Source: Polaromonas sp.
GTDB lineage: Bacteria > Pseudomonadota > Gammaproteobacteria > Burkholderiales > Burkholderiaceae_C
Assembly: GCA_021731285.1 (NCBI GenBank)
Contig: JAKFXR010000010.1
Location: 1 to 45,760, forward strand
Length of the DNA: 45,760 nt
Direction of reading: 5' to 3'
The position numbers and the translations under genes are program-made. Positions within the stretch are counted from its first letter, which is position 1. Each line of letters starts with the position of its first letter. A model generated the notes under the pieces. The model was not told where the DNA came from. It saw nothing but the letters and a program-made list of their open reading frames with translations, and ran no database searches. Below are positions 1 through 8,607 of the stretch, piece after piece.

Positions 1-1
1 T

Positions 2-1462
2 GCTGCCGCCCATGCACAGTCCACCCGCCGCGCGACGCAAACCGACCTGCATCTGACGCAGGCGATTGCCGCCATTCGCGAAAGTTTTGAAGAGCTTGGT
101 GTGCTGCTGGCCCGCCATGCCGACGGGAGTTACGCCACCACCGCTGACATTGCCGCGCTGGATCGCAAGGCGCCGTTTTCCGCGCAGTGCCGCGAACGCG
201 GCCTGGTGCTGGCCGGCGACCAGGTGTTTGTGCTGGCGCACTGGATCACCGACCGCGATCTGCCGCGCCGCTTCGACGTGCCCTTTCTGGTCGCGCGCAT
301 GCCGGCGGGCCAGGAGCCGGTGGCCGACGACGCCGAGCAGTTCGAACCCTGCTGGGTGCGGCCCGCTGACGCTCTGGCGCGGCATGAGGCTGGCAGCTTT
401 TTCATCATCTTCCCGACCATACGCACCCTGCAGCGGCTCAAGCCTTTCGCCACCGTGGAGGCCGTGTTGCAGGCGTGCGCGACCGAGCAGCCGCTGTGGA
501 CATCCTGCCCGCGCGCCGGTTTTCTGGAGGGCGCCGAGGCACGCTACATGGAGCACGAAGCACCCTACGGCGAACTGGCCCTGACCAGCCCCGACGGGCA
601 GATGGTGCACACCCTCGACTGGCAGACCGCGCAGCCCGTTGCCCTGCTGAAAAACCTCGTGCGCCTGACCGCCCCCAATCCCGGCGTGATGACAGGTCCG
701 GGCACCAACAGCTACCTGGTCGGTGACCCCCATACCGGCTACATCGCGATTGATCCGGGTCCGGCCGACATGGACCATCTGCAGCGCTTGTGGCGCGCGG
801 CGGGCGGCGACATTCGCATGATTGTGTGCACCCACTCACACGCCGACCATTCGCCGGGCGCCCAACCGCTGCAGGCGATGTGCAGCACACCGCCGCCCAT
901 CCTGGGCCTGCCGTCGGCACCGACAGCACGCGCCGCCAGTTATTTCACGCCCGACCGTTCGCTATCAAATCAGGAGCTGCTTGCCCTTTTCAGTCAAGGG
1001 CTGGAGCCCGAAATGACGCATACCCTGAAGGTTGTCCACACACCGGGCCACGCCGCCAACCACCTGTGCCTGGTGCTGGTGGAAGACGGCATCCTGTTCA
1101 GCGGCGACCACATCCTCAACGGCAGCACCACGGTGGTGGACCCGCCCGACGGCAACATGCACGCCTACCTGGAATCGCTGGACACGCTGAGCGCCGCCTG
1201 TGACGAACACGGTATCGCCTTCATCGCGCCGGCGCATGGTTACGTGATCGGCGAAGCCAAAACCGCGATCAGCCAGCTCAAGGCGCACCGCCTCAGGCGC
1301 GAAGCCAAGATCATTCGCGTGATGCAGGCGCAGCCGCAGGGATCGATGGACGACTGGGTCAAGCTCGCCTACGACGACGTGGACCCGCGCATCTGGCCAG
1401 TGGCCAAACGTTCGCTGCTTGCGCATGTGGAGCGGATACAGGCGCAGGGTTTGTTCAACTGA
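2..1462 (+). CDS. Nudix-like / metallo-beta-lactamase fold hydrolase, 5'-truncated by window edge
   Basis: The reading frame is open from base 2, so the gene starts before the window. The visible N-terminus carries a Nudix-box-like stretch (AAIRESFEELGVLLA, about bases 68-112), which fits the REXXEEXG core. The C-terminal half is a metallo-beta-lactamase domain with the zinc motif HSHADH (about 831-850), a GDH site (SGDHIL, about 1102) and an AHG site (PAHGY, about 1229), followed by a winged-helix tail as in LACTB2-type hydrolases. Such Nudix-MBL fusions are annotated in proteobacteria as MBL-fold metallo-hydrolases of unknown substrate; the substrate cannot be read from sequence. A short repeat element (961-991) encodes an extra loop between the zinc motifs. 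The GTG at 101 is not the real start because the Nudix motif lies partly upstream of it. Confidence 0.85.
   Translation, partial: AAAHAQSTRRATQTDLHLTQAIAAIRESFEELGVLLARHADGSYATTADIAALDRKAPFSAQCRERGLVLAGDQVFVLAHWITDRDLPRRFDVPFLVARMPAGQEPVADDAEQFEPCWVRPADALARHEAGSFFIIFPTIRTLQRLKPFATVEAVLQACATEQPLWTSCPRAGFLEGAEARYMEHEAPYGELALTSPDGQMVHTLDWQTAQPVALLKNLVRLTAPNPGVMTGPGTNSYLVGDPHTGYIAIDPGPADMDHLQRLWRAAGGDIRMIVCTHSHADHSPGAQPLQAMCSTPPPILGLPSAPTARAASYFTPDRSLSNQELLALFSQGLEPEMTHTLKVVHTPGHAANHLCLVLVEDGILFSGDHILNGSTTVVDPPDGNMHAYLESLDTLSAACDEHGIAFIAPAHGYVIGEAKTAISQLKAHRLRREAKIIRVMQAQPQGSMDDWVKLAYDDVDPRIWPVAKRSLLAHVERIQAQGLFN
961..991 (+). repeat. Short dispersed repeat (GCTATC family) inside coding sequence
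   Basis: The stretch begins GCTATCAAATCAGGAGC and contains the hairpin arms GCCCTT and AAGGGC. It resembles a short intergenic repeat that I associate with Comamonadaceae and is related in layout to copies at 5079, 7999, 16685 and 33484. Here it encodes about 15 residues between the zinc motifs of the metallo-beta-lactamase domain and keeps the frame. Confidence 0.5.
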
Positions 1463-1502
1463 AGCGTCTGTTGCAACAGGCGGCACGCGTTCGGGACCAC
1501 GC

Positions 1503-1898
1503 ATGACTGACAAGGCCCTGCAAGCTGAAGCCAGCGCATTTTTTGATGCGTTTGTCGCTGCATTCCGCTCCTTCGACGGCAACACGGTTGCGCAGCGGTA
1601 TGCCGCGCCCTGCCTGGCGCTGGATGCGCAGGGCGCACCCCGGCTTTTGCTCACGCAGGCAGACACCGCATGTTATTTTCAGACGGTGCTTGACGGCTAC
1701 CTTGCCCAGGGATGCCGGTCGTGCCGCTACTGCGAACTCGAAACCCATCACATCGGGCGCCAGAGTGCCACTTGCACTGTCACCTGGGAGCTGCTGGACC
1801 AGCAGGGCGAGGTCCTGACACGCTGGCGCGAGTCCTACCATCTGATGCGAACGGACAAGGAATGGCGGATTTTTGCCTCGGTCGATCACGCCCCCTGA
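1503..1898 (+). CDS. SnoaL/NTF2-like small protein
   Basis: This is a 131-residue protein starting MTDKALQAEASAFF at the ATG at 1503, 40 bases after the hydrolase stop. The helix-rich start followed by beta strands (FFDAFVAAFRSFDGN; then TVTWELLDQQGEVLTRWRES and a terminal EWRIFAS strand) is the pattern of the NTF2/SnoaL-like fold, a small cone-shaped domain used as an enzyme or a ligand-binding protein. No catalytic residues can be assigned with confidence. It follows the Nudix/MBL gene on the same strand and may be co-transcribed with it. An in-frame start further upstream would run into the preceding gene and lacks a ribosome-binding site. Confidence 0.6.
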   Translation: MTDKALQAEASAFFDAFVAAFRSFDGNTVAQRYAAPCLALDAQGAPRLLLTQADTACYFQTVLDGYLAQGCRSCRYCELETHHIGRQSATCTVTWELLDQQGEVLTRWRESYHLMRTDKEWRIFASVDHAP

Positions 1899-1956
1899 GC
1901 CCGGCCATTCGCCGCGACCAGGCGCTCCGGCGCCATCGGCCAGACCTGGCCGCGGC

Positions 1957-2838
1957 TCATGCGGCGGCGCCAGCCGCCGCCAGCCGCACAAACTCCTGCG
2001 CCACCACCGCGGTGTCGGCACTGCGCTGCACCGCGTAGACGTCGGCGTGCGGGGCGTCCTTGCCGAGCGGCGCCACCTTGATGCGGCCGGGAAACAGGCC
2101 TTGCAATGACGACGGGATCAGCGCCACGCCCATGCCTTCGGCCACCAGGCTCAGCACCGCCGGCAACTCCTGCACCCGCTGGCTGACGCGTGGCGAGAAC
2201 CCGGCCTGCACGCAGCAGTCCTGGATGTACTGCGCATGCGCCGAGGAGTCGGTGCGCAGCATCACAAAGGCCTCGGCGCGCAGGTCCAGCAGGCGCAGCT
2301 GGCGCCGCCGCGCCAGTGCATGGCCAACCGGCAAGGCCACCGCCACCGGGTCGCGCCAGAGCAGCGTGCTGCTGAGCACCGCGTCGTTCACCGGGGTGCG
2401 CGAAACGCTGAGGTCGATGCGCCGCTCGCGCAGCGCCTGCAGTTGCACCGCCGGCTTGAGTTCGTGCAGGCTGATCTCGACCTCGGGATGGCTTTGAGCG
2501 TACGCCGCCATGATCTGCGGCAAGGGCCCGAGGAAATGCGAACCCGACAGGCCGATGTCGATGCGACCGGCCAGGCCCTGGCCGATGGCGCGGGCCCGGC
2601 CGGCGGCCTCCGCGACACGCGACAGCACGGCCCGCGCATCGATCAGAAAGGCCTGGCCGGCCAGCGTGAGTTCGACCCGGCGGCTGGTGCGGTGGAACAG
2701 CCGCGCGCCGACCTCGTGCTCGAGCTGGCCGATCTGCAGGCTCAGCGGCGGCTGCGACACATGCAGCCGGGCCGCAGCGCGGGTAAAGCTCAGCTCTTCG
2801 GCAAGCGCGACGAAATAACGCAGGTGACGCAGTTCCAT
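1957..2838 (-). CDS. LysR-family transcriptional regulator
   Basis: The 293-residue protein has a classic N-terminal winged HTH (MELRHLRYFVALAEELSFT, then AAARLHVSQPPLSLQI) and a C-terminal effector-binding domain of usual LysR length. It is divergent from the Bug receptor gene at 2961 with only 122 bases between, the standard arrangement in which a LysR protein controls its neighbour and itself. A near-palindrome at 2845-2867 overlaps its leader and is the likely operator. I infer that it controls the Bug receptor and the maleate-isomerase-like gene, possibly in response to a dicarboxylate; the ligand is not visible in the sequence. Confidence 0.9.
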   Translation of the reverse strand: MELRHLRYFVALAEELSFTRAAARLHVSQPPLSLQIGQLEHEVGARLFHRTSRRVELTLAGQAFLIDARAVLSRVAEAAGRARAIGQGLAGRIDIGLSGSHFLGPLPQIMAAYAQSHPEVEISLHELKPAVQLQALRERRIDLSVSRTPVNDAVLSSTLLWRDPVAVALPVGHALARRRQLRLLDLRAEAFVMLRTDSSAHAQYIQDCCVQAGFSPRVSQRVQELPAVLSLVAEGMGVALIPSSLQGLFPGRIKVAPLGKDAPHADVYAVQRSADTAVVAQEFVRLAAAGAAA

Positions 2839-2844
2839 GGATGG

Positions 2845-2867
2845 ATTGATACCTTCAAGCTATGAAT
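2845..2867. promoter_or_regulatory. Candidate LysR operator
   Basis: A 23-base imperfect palindrome with outer arms ATTGATA and TATGAAT lies 7 bases upstream of the LysR start and 94 bases before the Bug receptor start. Only three symmetric positions fail to match. It contains the T-N11-A spacing expected of LysR sites. Operator function is inferred from position and symmetry. Confidence 0.5.
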
Positions 2868-2960
2868 TGAGACTAACAATATATTGGACACGAAGTCTGC
2901 CGCGCTCAAAAATACGGGCTTTCGCGTTCCAAAAATTCCAATTCCATTCAGGAGACAGTC

Positions 2961-3923
2961 ATGATCAAGCAGGTTTTTTCCGCGGTTGCGCTGTGCGTGG
3001 CCACACTGGCAACTGCGCAGGACGTTTTCCCGTCCAAGCCGATCACGCTGATCGTGCCGAATCCGCCGGGCGGCTTTGTCGATGCCTCGGCCCGGCTGCT
3101 GAGTGAACCGCTGGGCCGCGTGACCAACCAGTCCATCGTGGTCGACAACCGCGGCGGCGGCAGCGGCAACGTGGCCTACCAGGCGGTGGCGCGCGCCAAA
3201 CCGGACGGCTACACCTTGCTGATTTCCTACTCGGCCTACCACGCCGGCAATCCGGCCTTGAGCCCGAATCTGCCCTGGGACCCGGTCAAGGACTTTGCGC
3301 CGGTGGCGCTGCTGACCGTGGCGACCAACGTGATTGCGGTGCACCCCTCGGTGCCGGCGAACAATCTCCAGGAGTTCATCAGCTTCCTCAAGAAAAACCC
3401 GGCCAAACTCAACTACGCCTCGCAGGGCAACGGCTCGCTGTCGCACATAGGCACCGAGGTATTCAAGCAGCAGACCGGCACCTTCATGACACACATCCCC
3501 TACCGCGGCTCCGGCCCGGCGGTGCAGGACGTGCTGAGCGGCCAGGTGCAGGTCTTCATCACCACGCCGCCCTCGGTCATGGGCCATGTGCAGGCCGGCA
3601 AGCTCAAGGCCTTTGCCGTCACCGGCGACAAGCGCAGCCCGCAGATGCCGCAGATCCCGACCACCGCCGAAGCCGGCCTGCCCGGCTTCAAGCTGGAGGC
3701 CTGGGTTGGCCTGTTCGCGCCGGCCGGCACGCCGCCGGCCGTCATCGCCAAACTCGCGGCCGACGTCAAGCGCGCCATGGAGATGCCGGACGTCAAGACC
3801 CGTGCCGATGCCGCCGGCATCGAGATCCGCTACCAGGGCCCGGAGGCGCTGGCCCAGCTGGTGAAGTCCGACCTGGCCTACTGGAGCAAGACCATCAAGG
3901 CCGCCGGCATCAAGGCCGACTGA
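2961..3923 (+). CDS. Bug-family (TctC-like) periplasmic solute receptor
   Basis: The 320-residue protein begins with a signal peptide (MIKQVFSAVALCVATLATAQ) followed by the family hallmark PSKPITLIVPNPPGG. It continues with the usual Bug motifs (GYTLL, AVHPSVP, HIPYRGSGPAVQDVLSGQV, GLPGFKLEAWVGLFAP). The family binds carboxylates in the periplasm of betaproteobacteria and often lacks linked TctA/TctB membrane genes, as here. The start ATG at 2961 is preceded by AGGAGA. It is followed 20 bases later by a maleate-isomerase-like gene, so a C4 or related dicarboxylate is a reasonable guess for its ligand, no more. Confidence 0.92.
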   Translation: MIKQVFSAVALCVATLATAQDVFPSKPITLIVPNPPGGFVDASARLLSEPLGRVTNQSIVVDNRGGGSGNVAYQAVARAKPDGYTLLISYSAYHAGNPALSPNLPWDPVKDFAPVALLTVATNVIAVHPSVPANNLQEFISFLKKNPAKLNYASQGNGSLSHIGTEVFKQQTGTFMTHIPYRGSGPAVQDVLSGQVQVFITTPPSVMGHVQAGKLKAFAVTGDKRSPQMPQIPTTAEAGLPGFKLEAWVGLFAPAGTPPAVIAKLAADVKRAMEMPDVKTRADAAGIEIRYQGPEALAQLVKSDLAYWSKTIKAAGIKAD

Positions 3924-3943
3924 CATTGCAGGACACCCCACAC

Positions 3944-4696
3944 ATGAACCGCAGCTACCGCATCGGGCAGATCGTCCCCAGTTCCAACACCACCATGGAG
4001 ACCGAAATCCCGGCCATGCTGCGCGCCCGCGAGCCGTTTTTCCCGGAACGTTTCACCTTCCACTCGAGCCGCATGCGCATGCAGAAGGTGACCAAGGAAG
4101 AACTGAGCGCCATGGATGCGGCCTCCGACCGCTGCGCGCTGGAGCTGTCGGACGGAAAAATGGATGTGCTCGGTTACGCCTGCCTGGTCGCCATCATGAG
4201 CCAGGGCCTGGGTTACCACCGCGCCTCCGAAAAGCGGCTGCACGAGCTCACGGTGAGCAACGGCAAGCCGGCCCCCGTGGTGTCCAGCGCCGGCGCGCTG
4301 GTCGAGGGCCTGCAGGCACTCGGCGCAAAGAAGATTGCGGTGCTCACGCCCTACATGAAGCCGCTCACGCAGATGGTGGTGGACTACATCGAACACGAAG
4401 GCTTCGAGGTGATGGACAGCCTGTCGCTGGAAATCGCCGACAACCTCGAGGTCGGCGCGCAGGACCCGCTGGCGCCCAGCCGGCTGGTGAGCCGGCTCAA
4501 CACGCAGGGCGTGGACGTGGTGGTGCTGTCGGCCTGCGTGCAGATGCCTTCGCTGGCGTCTATCCAGGTCGTGGAAGACAAACTGGGCATCCCGGTGATC
4601 TCGGCTTCGGTCGCCACCAGTTACGCCATGCTCAAGCGCCTGGGCCTGGCGACACAGGTGCCCGGCGCCGGCGCGCTGCTGTCCGGCCGCTACTGA
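3944..4696 (+). CDS. Maleate cis-trans isomerase-like Asp/Glu racemase family protein
   Basis: This is a 250-residue protein from the ATG at 3944, the usual length of maleate isomerases. It shows the family N-terminus (IGQIVPSSNTTMETEIP) and two cysteines in the positions expected of the catalytic pair, C80 (LGYACLVAIMSQG) and C198 (VLSACVQMPS). Maleate isomerase converts maleate to fumarate through a cysteine adduct. Arylmalonate decarboxylase and other Asp/Glu racemase superfamily members share parts of the fold, but the SSNTTMETE segment favours the maleate isomerase branch. It probably forms an operon with the upstream Bug receptor. The in-frame start at 3926 is not preferred because it lies three bases after the Bug stop with no ribosome-binding site. 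Confidence 0.78.
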   Translation: MNRSYRIGQIVPSSNTTMETEIPAMLRAREPFFPERFTFHSSRMRMQKVTKEELSAMDAASDRCALELSDGKMDVLGYACLVAIMSQGLGYHRASEKRLHELTVSNGKPAPVVSSAGALVEGLQALGAKKIAVLTPYMKPLTQMVVDYIEHEGFEVMDSLSLEIADNLEVGAQDPLAPSRLVSRLNTQGVDVVVLSACVQMPSLASIQVVEDKLGIPVISASVATSYAMLKRLGLATQVPGAGALLSGRY

Positions 4697-4723
4697 GCGC
4701 GAATCGGCAACGCGCTGAAAAAA

Positions 4724-5052
4724 GTGTGAAGCCCGCCGATAGGCCGGATTTTGTGCGGGACGGTTTCCTTGCGGTTGCCACCCCGTGACTGCCATTAATC
4801 TGGGCCGTTTGTCGCCAAACGGCTCGGTGCTACCTACCCGCACACTCCGGGGGCCCCGTCAACGTGTGCCTACTTGGTATTGCTGCGCGTAGAGATTGCT
4901 CGTTTCACCCGGACTTAACCGGCTCGTCTCTGTAGCTCTGATCCTCACCTCACGGTGGACAGCTGTTAGCTGCTACGCTGCCCTTTGCAGTCCGGACCTT
5001 CCTCCAGTGCGGTGTTTCCACCCTTGCACCAGCGGCAGTCTGGCGTGCTTCA
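4724..5052 (-). ncRNA. rnpB: RNase P RNA, bacterial class A
   Basis: Read on the minus strand, the sequence starts GAAGCACGCCAGACTGCCGC and ends CTATCGGCGGGCTTC, whose ends pair as the P1 helix. Between them lie the hallmarks of RNase P RNA: the P4 and CR-I segment GGAGGAAGGTCCGGACTGC, GGGCAG, the ACGAGCAA region, GGTAGGTAG, and the closing CGCACAAAATCCGGCCTATC. The RNA cleaves the 5' leader from tRNA precursors together with the RnpA protein. Its length of about 330 bases is somewhat shorter than the E. coli RNA. The exact ends are estimated to within a few bases. Confidence 0.95.
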
Positions 5053-5059
5053 CCCCGCT

Positions 5060-5087
5060 ATTATCCCGGCAATTGCATCGCTATCAA
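5060..5087 (-). promoter_or_regulatory. Sigma-70 promoter of rnpB
   Basis: On the minus strand TTGATA (5082-5087) is followed after 16 bases by GATAAT (5060-5065), close to the TTGACA/TATAAT consensus. The predicted start falls 6-8 bases downstream, at the first bases of the RNase P RNA. The -35 box lies inside the dispersed repeat at 5079-5120. Confidence 0.65.
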
Positions 5088-5120
5088 CTTCATAGCAAGT
5101 TGTGCCCGCCGCTTGAGGGC
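5079..5120 (+). repeat. Short dispersed repeat (GCTAT-ATAGC family)
   Basis: The segment has arms GCTAT and ATAGC around a short loop and then GCCCGCCGCTTGAGGGC. It matches the copy at 16685-16727 over most of its length, and a shorter copy lies at 7999-8027. It sits in the divergent region between rnpB and the FAD oxidoreductase gene. Confidence 0.7.
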
Positions 5121-5175
5121 TTGACGGCTAAAATACTTCACAGATCCGAAATACAGATCCACGAGGTACACCGCC

Positions 5176-6810
5176 ATGATCCGCCTGACCGAGCTCAAGC
5201 TGCCGCTTGACCACCCTGAAGACGCCCTGCCCGCCCTGATCGTCAAGACGCTGGGCATCGCGCCCGCCGAGCTGCAAAGCCACGCCATCTACAAACGCAG
5301 TTACGACGCGCGCAAACAAAAGCTGCTGCTGGTTTACATCGCCGATGTGGAAGTGGCCAGTGCCGAACTGGAAGCGCGACTCCTTACGCAGTTCGAAGGC
5401 CAGCCCCATATCAGGCCAGCCCCCGACCAAAGCTACCACCTGGTCGCTCAGGCAAACAATGCACCGGCAGTACGTCCCGTCGTTGTTGGATTCGGCCCAT
5501 GCGGCATTTTTGCGGCGCTGCTGCTGGCGCAGATGGGCTTCAAACCCATCGTGCTGGAGCGCGGCAAGAAAGTGCGAGAGCGCACCAAAGACACCTGGGG
5601 CCTGTGGCGCAAAAGCGTGCTCAACCCCGAGTCCAATGTGCAGTTTGGCGAGGGGGGGGCCGGCACTTTTTCTGACGGCAAGCTCTGGAGCCAGATCAAG
5701 GACCCGCGCTTTCTGGGCCGCAAGGTCATGACGGAATTCGTCAAGGCCGGCGCGCCTGAAGAAATTTTGCTGGTCAGCAAGCCGCACATCGGAACCTTCA
5801 AGCTGGTCAAGGTGGTGGAGCACATGCGCGAACAGATCATCGCCATGGGCGGCGAGATTCGCTTCGAGCAGCGCCTGAGCGACGTCCTGATCGAAGGCGG
5901 CCAACTCCGGGGCATCACCGTGCAAAACCTGTCTGATGGCAGCAGCTACGAATTGCGCGCCGACCACGTGGTGCTGGCGCCAGGTCACAGCGCGCGCGAC
6001 ACCTTTGCCATGCTGCACGAGCGCGGGGTCTACATGGAAGCCAAGCCCTTCTCGGTTGGCTTTCGCATTGAACACCCGCAGGGCCTGATAGACCGTGCAC
6101 GACTCGGGCAACACGCTGGGCACCCGCTGCTGGGCGCCGCCGACTACAAACTGGTGCACCACGCGGCCAATGGCCGATCGGTCTACAGCTTTTGCATGTG
6201 CCCGGGCGGCACCGTGGTGGCCGCCACCTCGGAAGTGGGCCGCGTGGTGACCAATGGCATGAGCCAGTACTCCCGCAACGAGCGCAACGCCAATGCCGGC
6301 ATCGTGGTGGGCATCACGCCAGCCGACTACCCGGGTGGGCCGCTCGCCGGTATCGCTTTTCAGCGCGCACTGGAGTCACACGCCTTCACGCTGGGCGGCA
6401 GCGACTACCAGGCGCCAGGCCAGCTGGTGGGGGAGTTCGTCAACGGCAAGGCTTCCACCCAACTCGGCAGTGTGGAGCCCTCCTACAAACCCGGCGTGTT
6501 GATGACCGACCTGGCCAGCGCCTTGCCGGGCTACGCCATCACCGCCATGCGTGAAGCGCTGCCCGTGTTTGGCAAGAAGATCAAGGGGTTTGACATGTTT
6601 GATGCGGTGCTGACCGGCGTCGAAACCCGCACCTCGTCACCGCTGCGCATCACACGCGGCGACGATTTCCAGAGCCTGAACGTCAAGGGCTTGTACCCGG
6701 CTGGGGAAGGCGCCAGCTACGCAGGCGGCATTTTGTCGGCGGGTGTGGATGGCATTGAGGTGGCCGAAGCCGTGGCGCTCAGCATCACGGCAAGCAAAAG
6801 CCGGGCATAA
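5176..6810 (+). CDS. NAD(P)/FAD-dependent oxidoreductase (COG2509-like)
   Basis: The 544-residue protein has a roughly 95-residue N-terminal domain, then an FAD-binding Rossmann motif (VVGFGPCG, residues 103-110) and the glycine-rich segment QFGEGGAGTFSDGKL typical of this family of uncharacterised FAD-dependent dehydrogenases. The C-terminal FAD motif LYPAGEGASYAGGI is also present. It has no signal peptide or membrane segment, so it is probably cytoplasmic. The substrate is unknown; the family is broadly conserved but rarely studied. The start ATG at 5176 follows ACGAGG. It is monocistronic, ending at a strong terminator at 6811. Confidence 0.88.
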   Translation: MIRLTELKLPLDHPEDALPALIVKTLGIAPAELQSHAIYKRSYDARKQKLLLVYIADVEVASAELEARLLTQFEGQPHIRPAPDQSYHLVAQANNAPAVRPVVVGFGPCGIFAALLLAQMGFKPIVLERGKKVRERTKDTWGLWRKSVLNPESNVQFGEGGAGTFSDGKLWSQIKDPRFLGRKVMTEFVKAGAPEEILLVSKPHIGTFKLVKVVEHMREQIIAMGGEIRFEQRLSDVLIEGGQLRGITVQNLSDGSSYELRADHVVLAPGHSARDTFAMLHERGVYMEAKPFSVGFRIEHPQGLIDRARLGQHAGHPLLGAADYKLVHHAANGRSVYSFCMCPGGTVVAATSEVGRVVTNGMSQYSRNERNANAGIVVGITPADYPGGPLAGIAFQRALESHAFTLGGSDYQAPGQLVGEFVNGKASTQLGSVEPSYKPGVLMTDLASALPGYAITAMREALPVFGKKIKGFDMFDAVLTGVETRTSSPLRITRGDDFQSLNVKGLYPAGEGASYAGGILSAGVDGIEVAEAVALSITASKSRA

Positions 6811-6839
6811 AAAAAGCCGCTGCACAGCAGCGGCTTTTT
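6811..6839. terminator. Bidirectional intrinsic terminator
   Basis: The perfect inverted repeat has left arm AAAAAGCCGCTGC (6811-6823), a three-base loop and right arm GCAGCGGCTTTTT (6827-6839). T-runs occur on both strands. It lies between the convergent FAD oxidoreductase (ends 6810) and htpX (ends 6852) and can serve both. Confidence 0.93.
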
Positions 6840-6851
6840 AGTTGAAGTCGC

Positions 6852-7736
6852 TCAGACCTGACCCGGTTGCGCGTTTTGCAAGGCCGCGATCCGCTCTTCA
6901 ATCGGCGGATGGGTGCTGAACAGTTTGCCGATGCCACCGGTGATGCCCAGGGCCTGAATGGTTTTGGGCAGCTCACCGGGCACCATGCCACCCAGACGGG
7001 CCAGCGCATTGATCATGGGCTGCTTCTTGCCCATCAGCTGGGCCGCACCTGCATCCGCACGGAACTCCCGGTGGCGCGAGAACCAGGCCACCACGATGGC
7101 CGCTGCAAAACCGAGCACGATGTCGAGCACGATGGTGCTGACGTAATAACCAATACCCGGGCCGGAGTTGCTGCTGCTGCCACGGCGCAGAAAACTGTCC
7201 ACCGCGTAACCGATGACACGGCTGAGGAAAACCACAAAGGTGTTCATCACGCCCTGAATCAAGGTCATGGTGACCATGTCGCCATTGGCCACGTGGGCAA
7301 TCTCGTGACCCAGCACAGCTTCAATTTCCTCACGTGTCATGCCCTGCAGCAGACCGGTGGAGACCGCCACCAGCGCCGAGTTCTTGAAGGCGCCCGTGGC
7401 AAAGGCGTTCGGCGCGCCTTCGAAAATGCCGACTTCAGGCATGCCAATACCTGCTGCGGTGGCCAGCTTTTGAACCGTCTGGACTATCCAGGCCTCGTCG
7501 GCATTTTGCGGCTCGTTGATCAGGCGCACACCAGAGCTCCACTTGGCCACCGGCTTGCTGATCAGCAGCGAGATGATGGCGCCGCCAAAACCAATGACCG
7601 CGGCAAAACCGAGCAACATGCCCAGGTTCAGCCCCTGCGGCGTGAGGTAGCGGTTGACGCCCAGCAGGCTGGCGACGATGCCCAGCACCACCACCACCGC
7701 AAGGTTGGTCATGACAAAAAGAAAAATACGTTTCAT
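6852..7736 (-). CDS. htpX: Membrane zinc metalloprotease HtpX
   Basis: The 294-residue protein from the ATG at 7736 has two N-terminal hydrophobic segments (about residues 5-25 and 38-58) and the M48 zinc motif HEIAH (144-148). Two further hydrophobic segments follow at about 155-175 and 190-215, and a downstream glutamate is present in [12 protein letters not shown]. HtpX is an inner-membrane heat-shock protease that degrades misfolded membrane proteins. The start is supported by a GGAG 7 bases upstream; the reading frame extends 11 codons further but without a ribosome-binding site. Length and motif order match the family, and nothing unusual is seen. Confidence 0.95.
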   Translation of the reverse strand: MKRIFLFVMTNLAVVVVLGIVASLLGVNRYLTPQGLNLGMLLGFAAVIGFGGAIISLLISKPVAKWSSGVRLINEPQNADEAWIVQTVQKLATAAGIGMPEVGIFEGAPNAFATGAFKNSALVAVSTGLLQGMTREEIEAVLGHEIAHVANGDMVTMTLIQGVMNTFVVFLSRVIGYAVDSFLRRGSSSNSGPGIGYYVSTIVLDIVLGFAAAIVVAWFSRHREFRADAGAAQLMGKKQPMINALARLGGMVPGELPKTIQALGITGGIGKLFSTHPPIEERIAALQNAQPGQV

Positions 7737-7835
7737 GGGTTCTCCGTGAGGTCGGTGAAAAAGGTTCACCCGGTGCGAAAGGTGAGGGCTTCAAGGCCCA
7801 TATCAAGTCCGCTGCATTTTTGTTGCTATGGATTG

Positions 7836-8591
7836 TCACAACGACCGTTTGGGCCGGAATACAAGAGAGTCATCATAAAAGGAAAAGTTCTCGTTTTCCG
7901 CCCACCAGCCGGGCACGCCCAACACCGGCAACGGGGTAAAAGGCTTGCTGGCCAGCTTGCCTGCGCTGATGTCCTGTGCCACCCAGGCGTCCAGATCTGC
8001 TATGGAATTCATAGCTGGGTGTGCCCGGTACACATGGGCCGTGATCACTTTTCGCGGGTCAACCAGCTTTTCCAGCAGCGCATGGCCAAACAACACAAGC
8101 TGCGCCTGCTGCCAGAGCGGCCGCAAACCCACAAACAATTGCTGCCAGTCGCGCGCCAGCAGCGCATCCCACAGCGCTTGCGGCGCCAAAAGGAAGGCAG
8201 CATTTTCGTCAAATACCGTCAGGGCGTCACGCACCGGCCCACGCAGCGGGGTAACCCCCGCGCTGGCGATTTCGGCGGCTTGCAGCTGATTGAGTTTCTT
8301 CTTGGTTTCCGGAAAACGTATCCAGCACAGGCCGTTAAACAAGTCGTGCAGGTTGTCGCGTGTGGGAACGGTGCCAGTTTCGAAAATGAACTGCTCGTAC
8401 GCGACCCCCGGCGACAAGGCGCTTTGCGGGACAAAGCGCCGGGGCGCTCCGGGCTCGCTGTTGAGCGCTTCGTAAATTGCCGCGCCGCCCGCTATGGCCT
8501 GCGCCACCCGCTCGCCGGATGTGCGCCAGGGGTCCAACCAGGGGCGGTCCCAATCAATGTGCCCCGACAAGCCGCACACGTCAGCAAGCAT
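7836..8591 (-). CDS. DUF3025-family protein
   Basis: The 251-residue protein starts MLADVCGLSGHIDWDRPW, 17 bases after the pyrC stop. It shows the DUF3025 pattern, including a conserved centre (YEQFIFETGTVPTRDNLHD, then FNGLCWIRFPETK) and NLQ-like basic segments. The function of the family is unknown. The frame is open upstream to 8855, but that part overlaps pyrC antisense-free in another frame and is not DUF3025-like, so the ATG at 8591 is preferred. It is probably translated with pyrC. A short repeat (7999-8027) encodes part of its C-terminal region. Confidence 0.78.
   Translation of the reverse strand: MLADVCGLSGHIDWDRPWLDPWRTSGERVAQAIAGGAAIYEALNSEPGAPRRFVPQSALSPGVAYEQFIFETGTVPTRDNLHDLFNGLCWIRFPETKKKLNQLQAAEIASAGVTPLRGPVRDALTVFDENAAFLLAPQALWDALLARDWQQLFVGLRPLWQQAQLVLFGHALLEKLVDPRKVITAHVYRAHPAMNSIADLDAWVAQDISAGKLASKPFTPLPVLGVPGWWAENENFSFYDDSLVFRPKRSL
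7999..8027 (+). repeat. Short dispersed repeat (GCTAT-ATAGC family) inside coding sequence
   Basis: The arms GCTAT (7999-8003) and ATAGC (8011-8015) are followed by GTGTGCCCG, matching the first half of the copy at 5079-5120. It encodes about ten residues near the C-terminus of the DUF3025 protein without breaking the frame. Confidence 0.5.
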
Positions 8592-8607
8592 CGCGCGCTG
8601 CGGCGTA

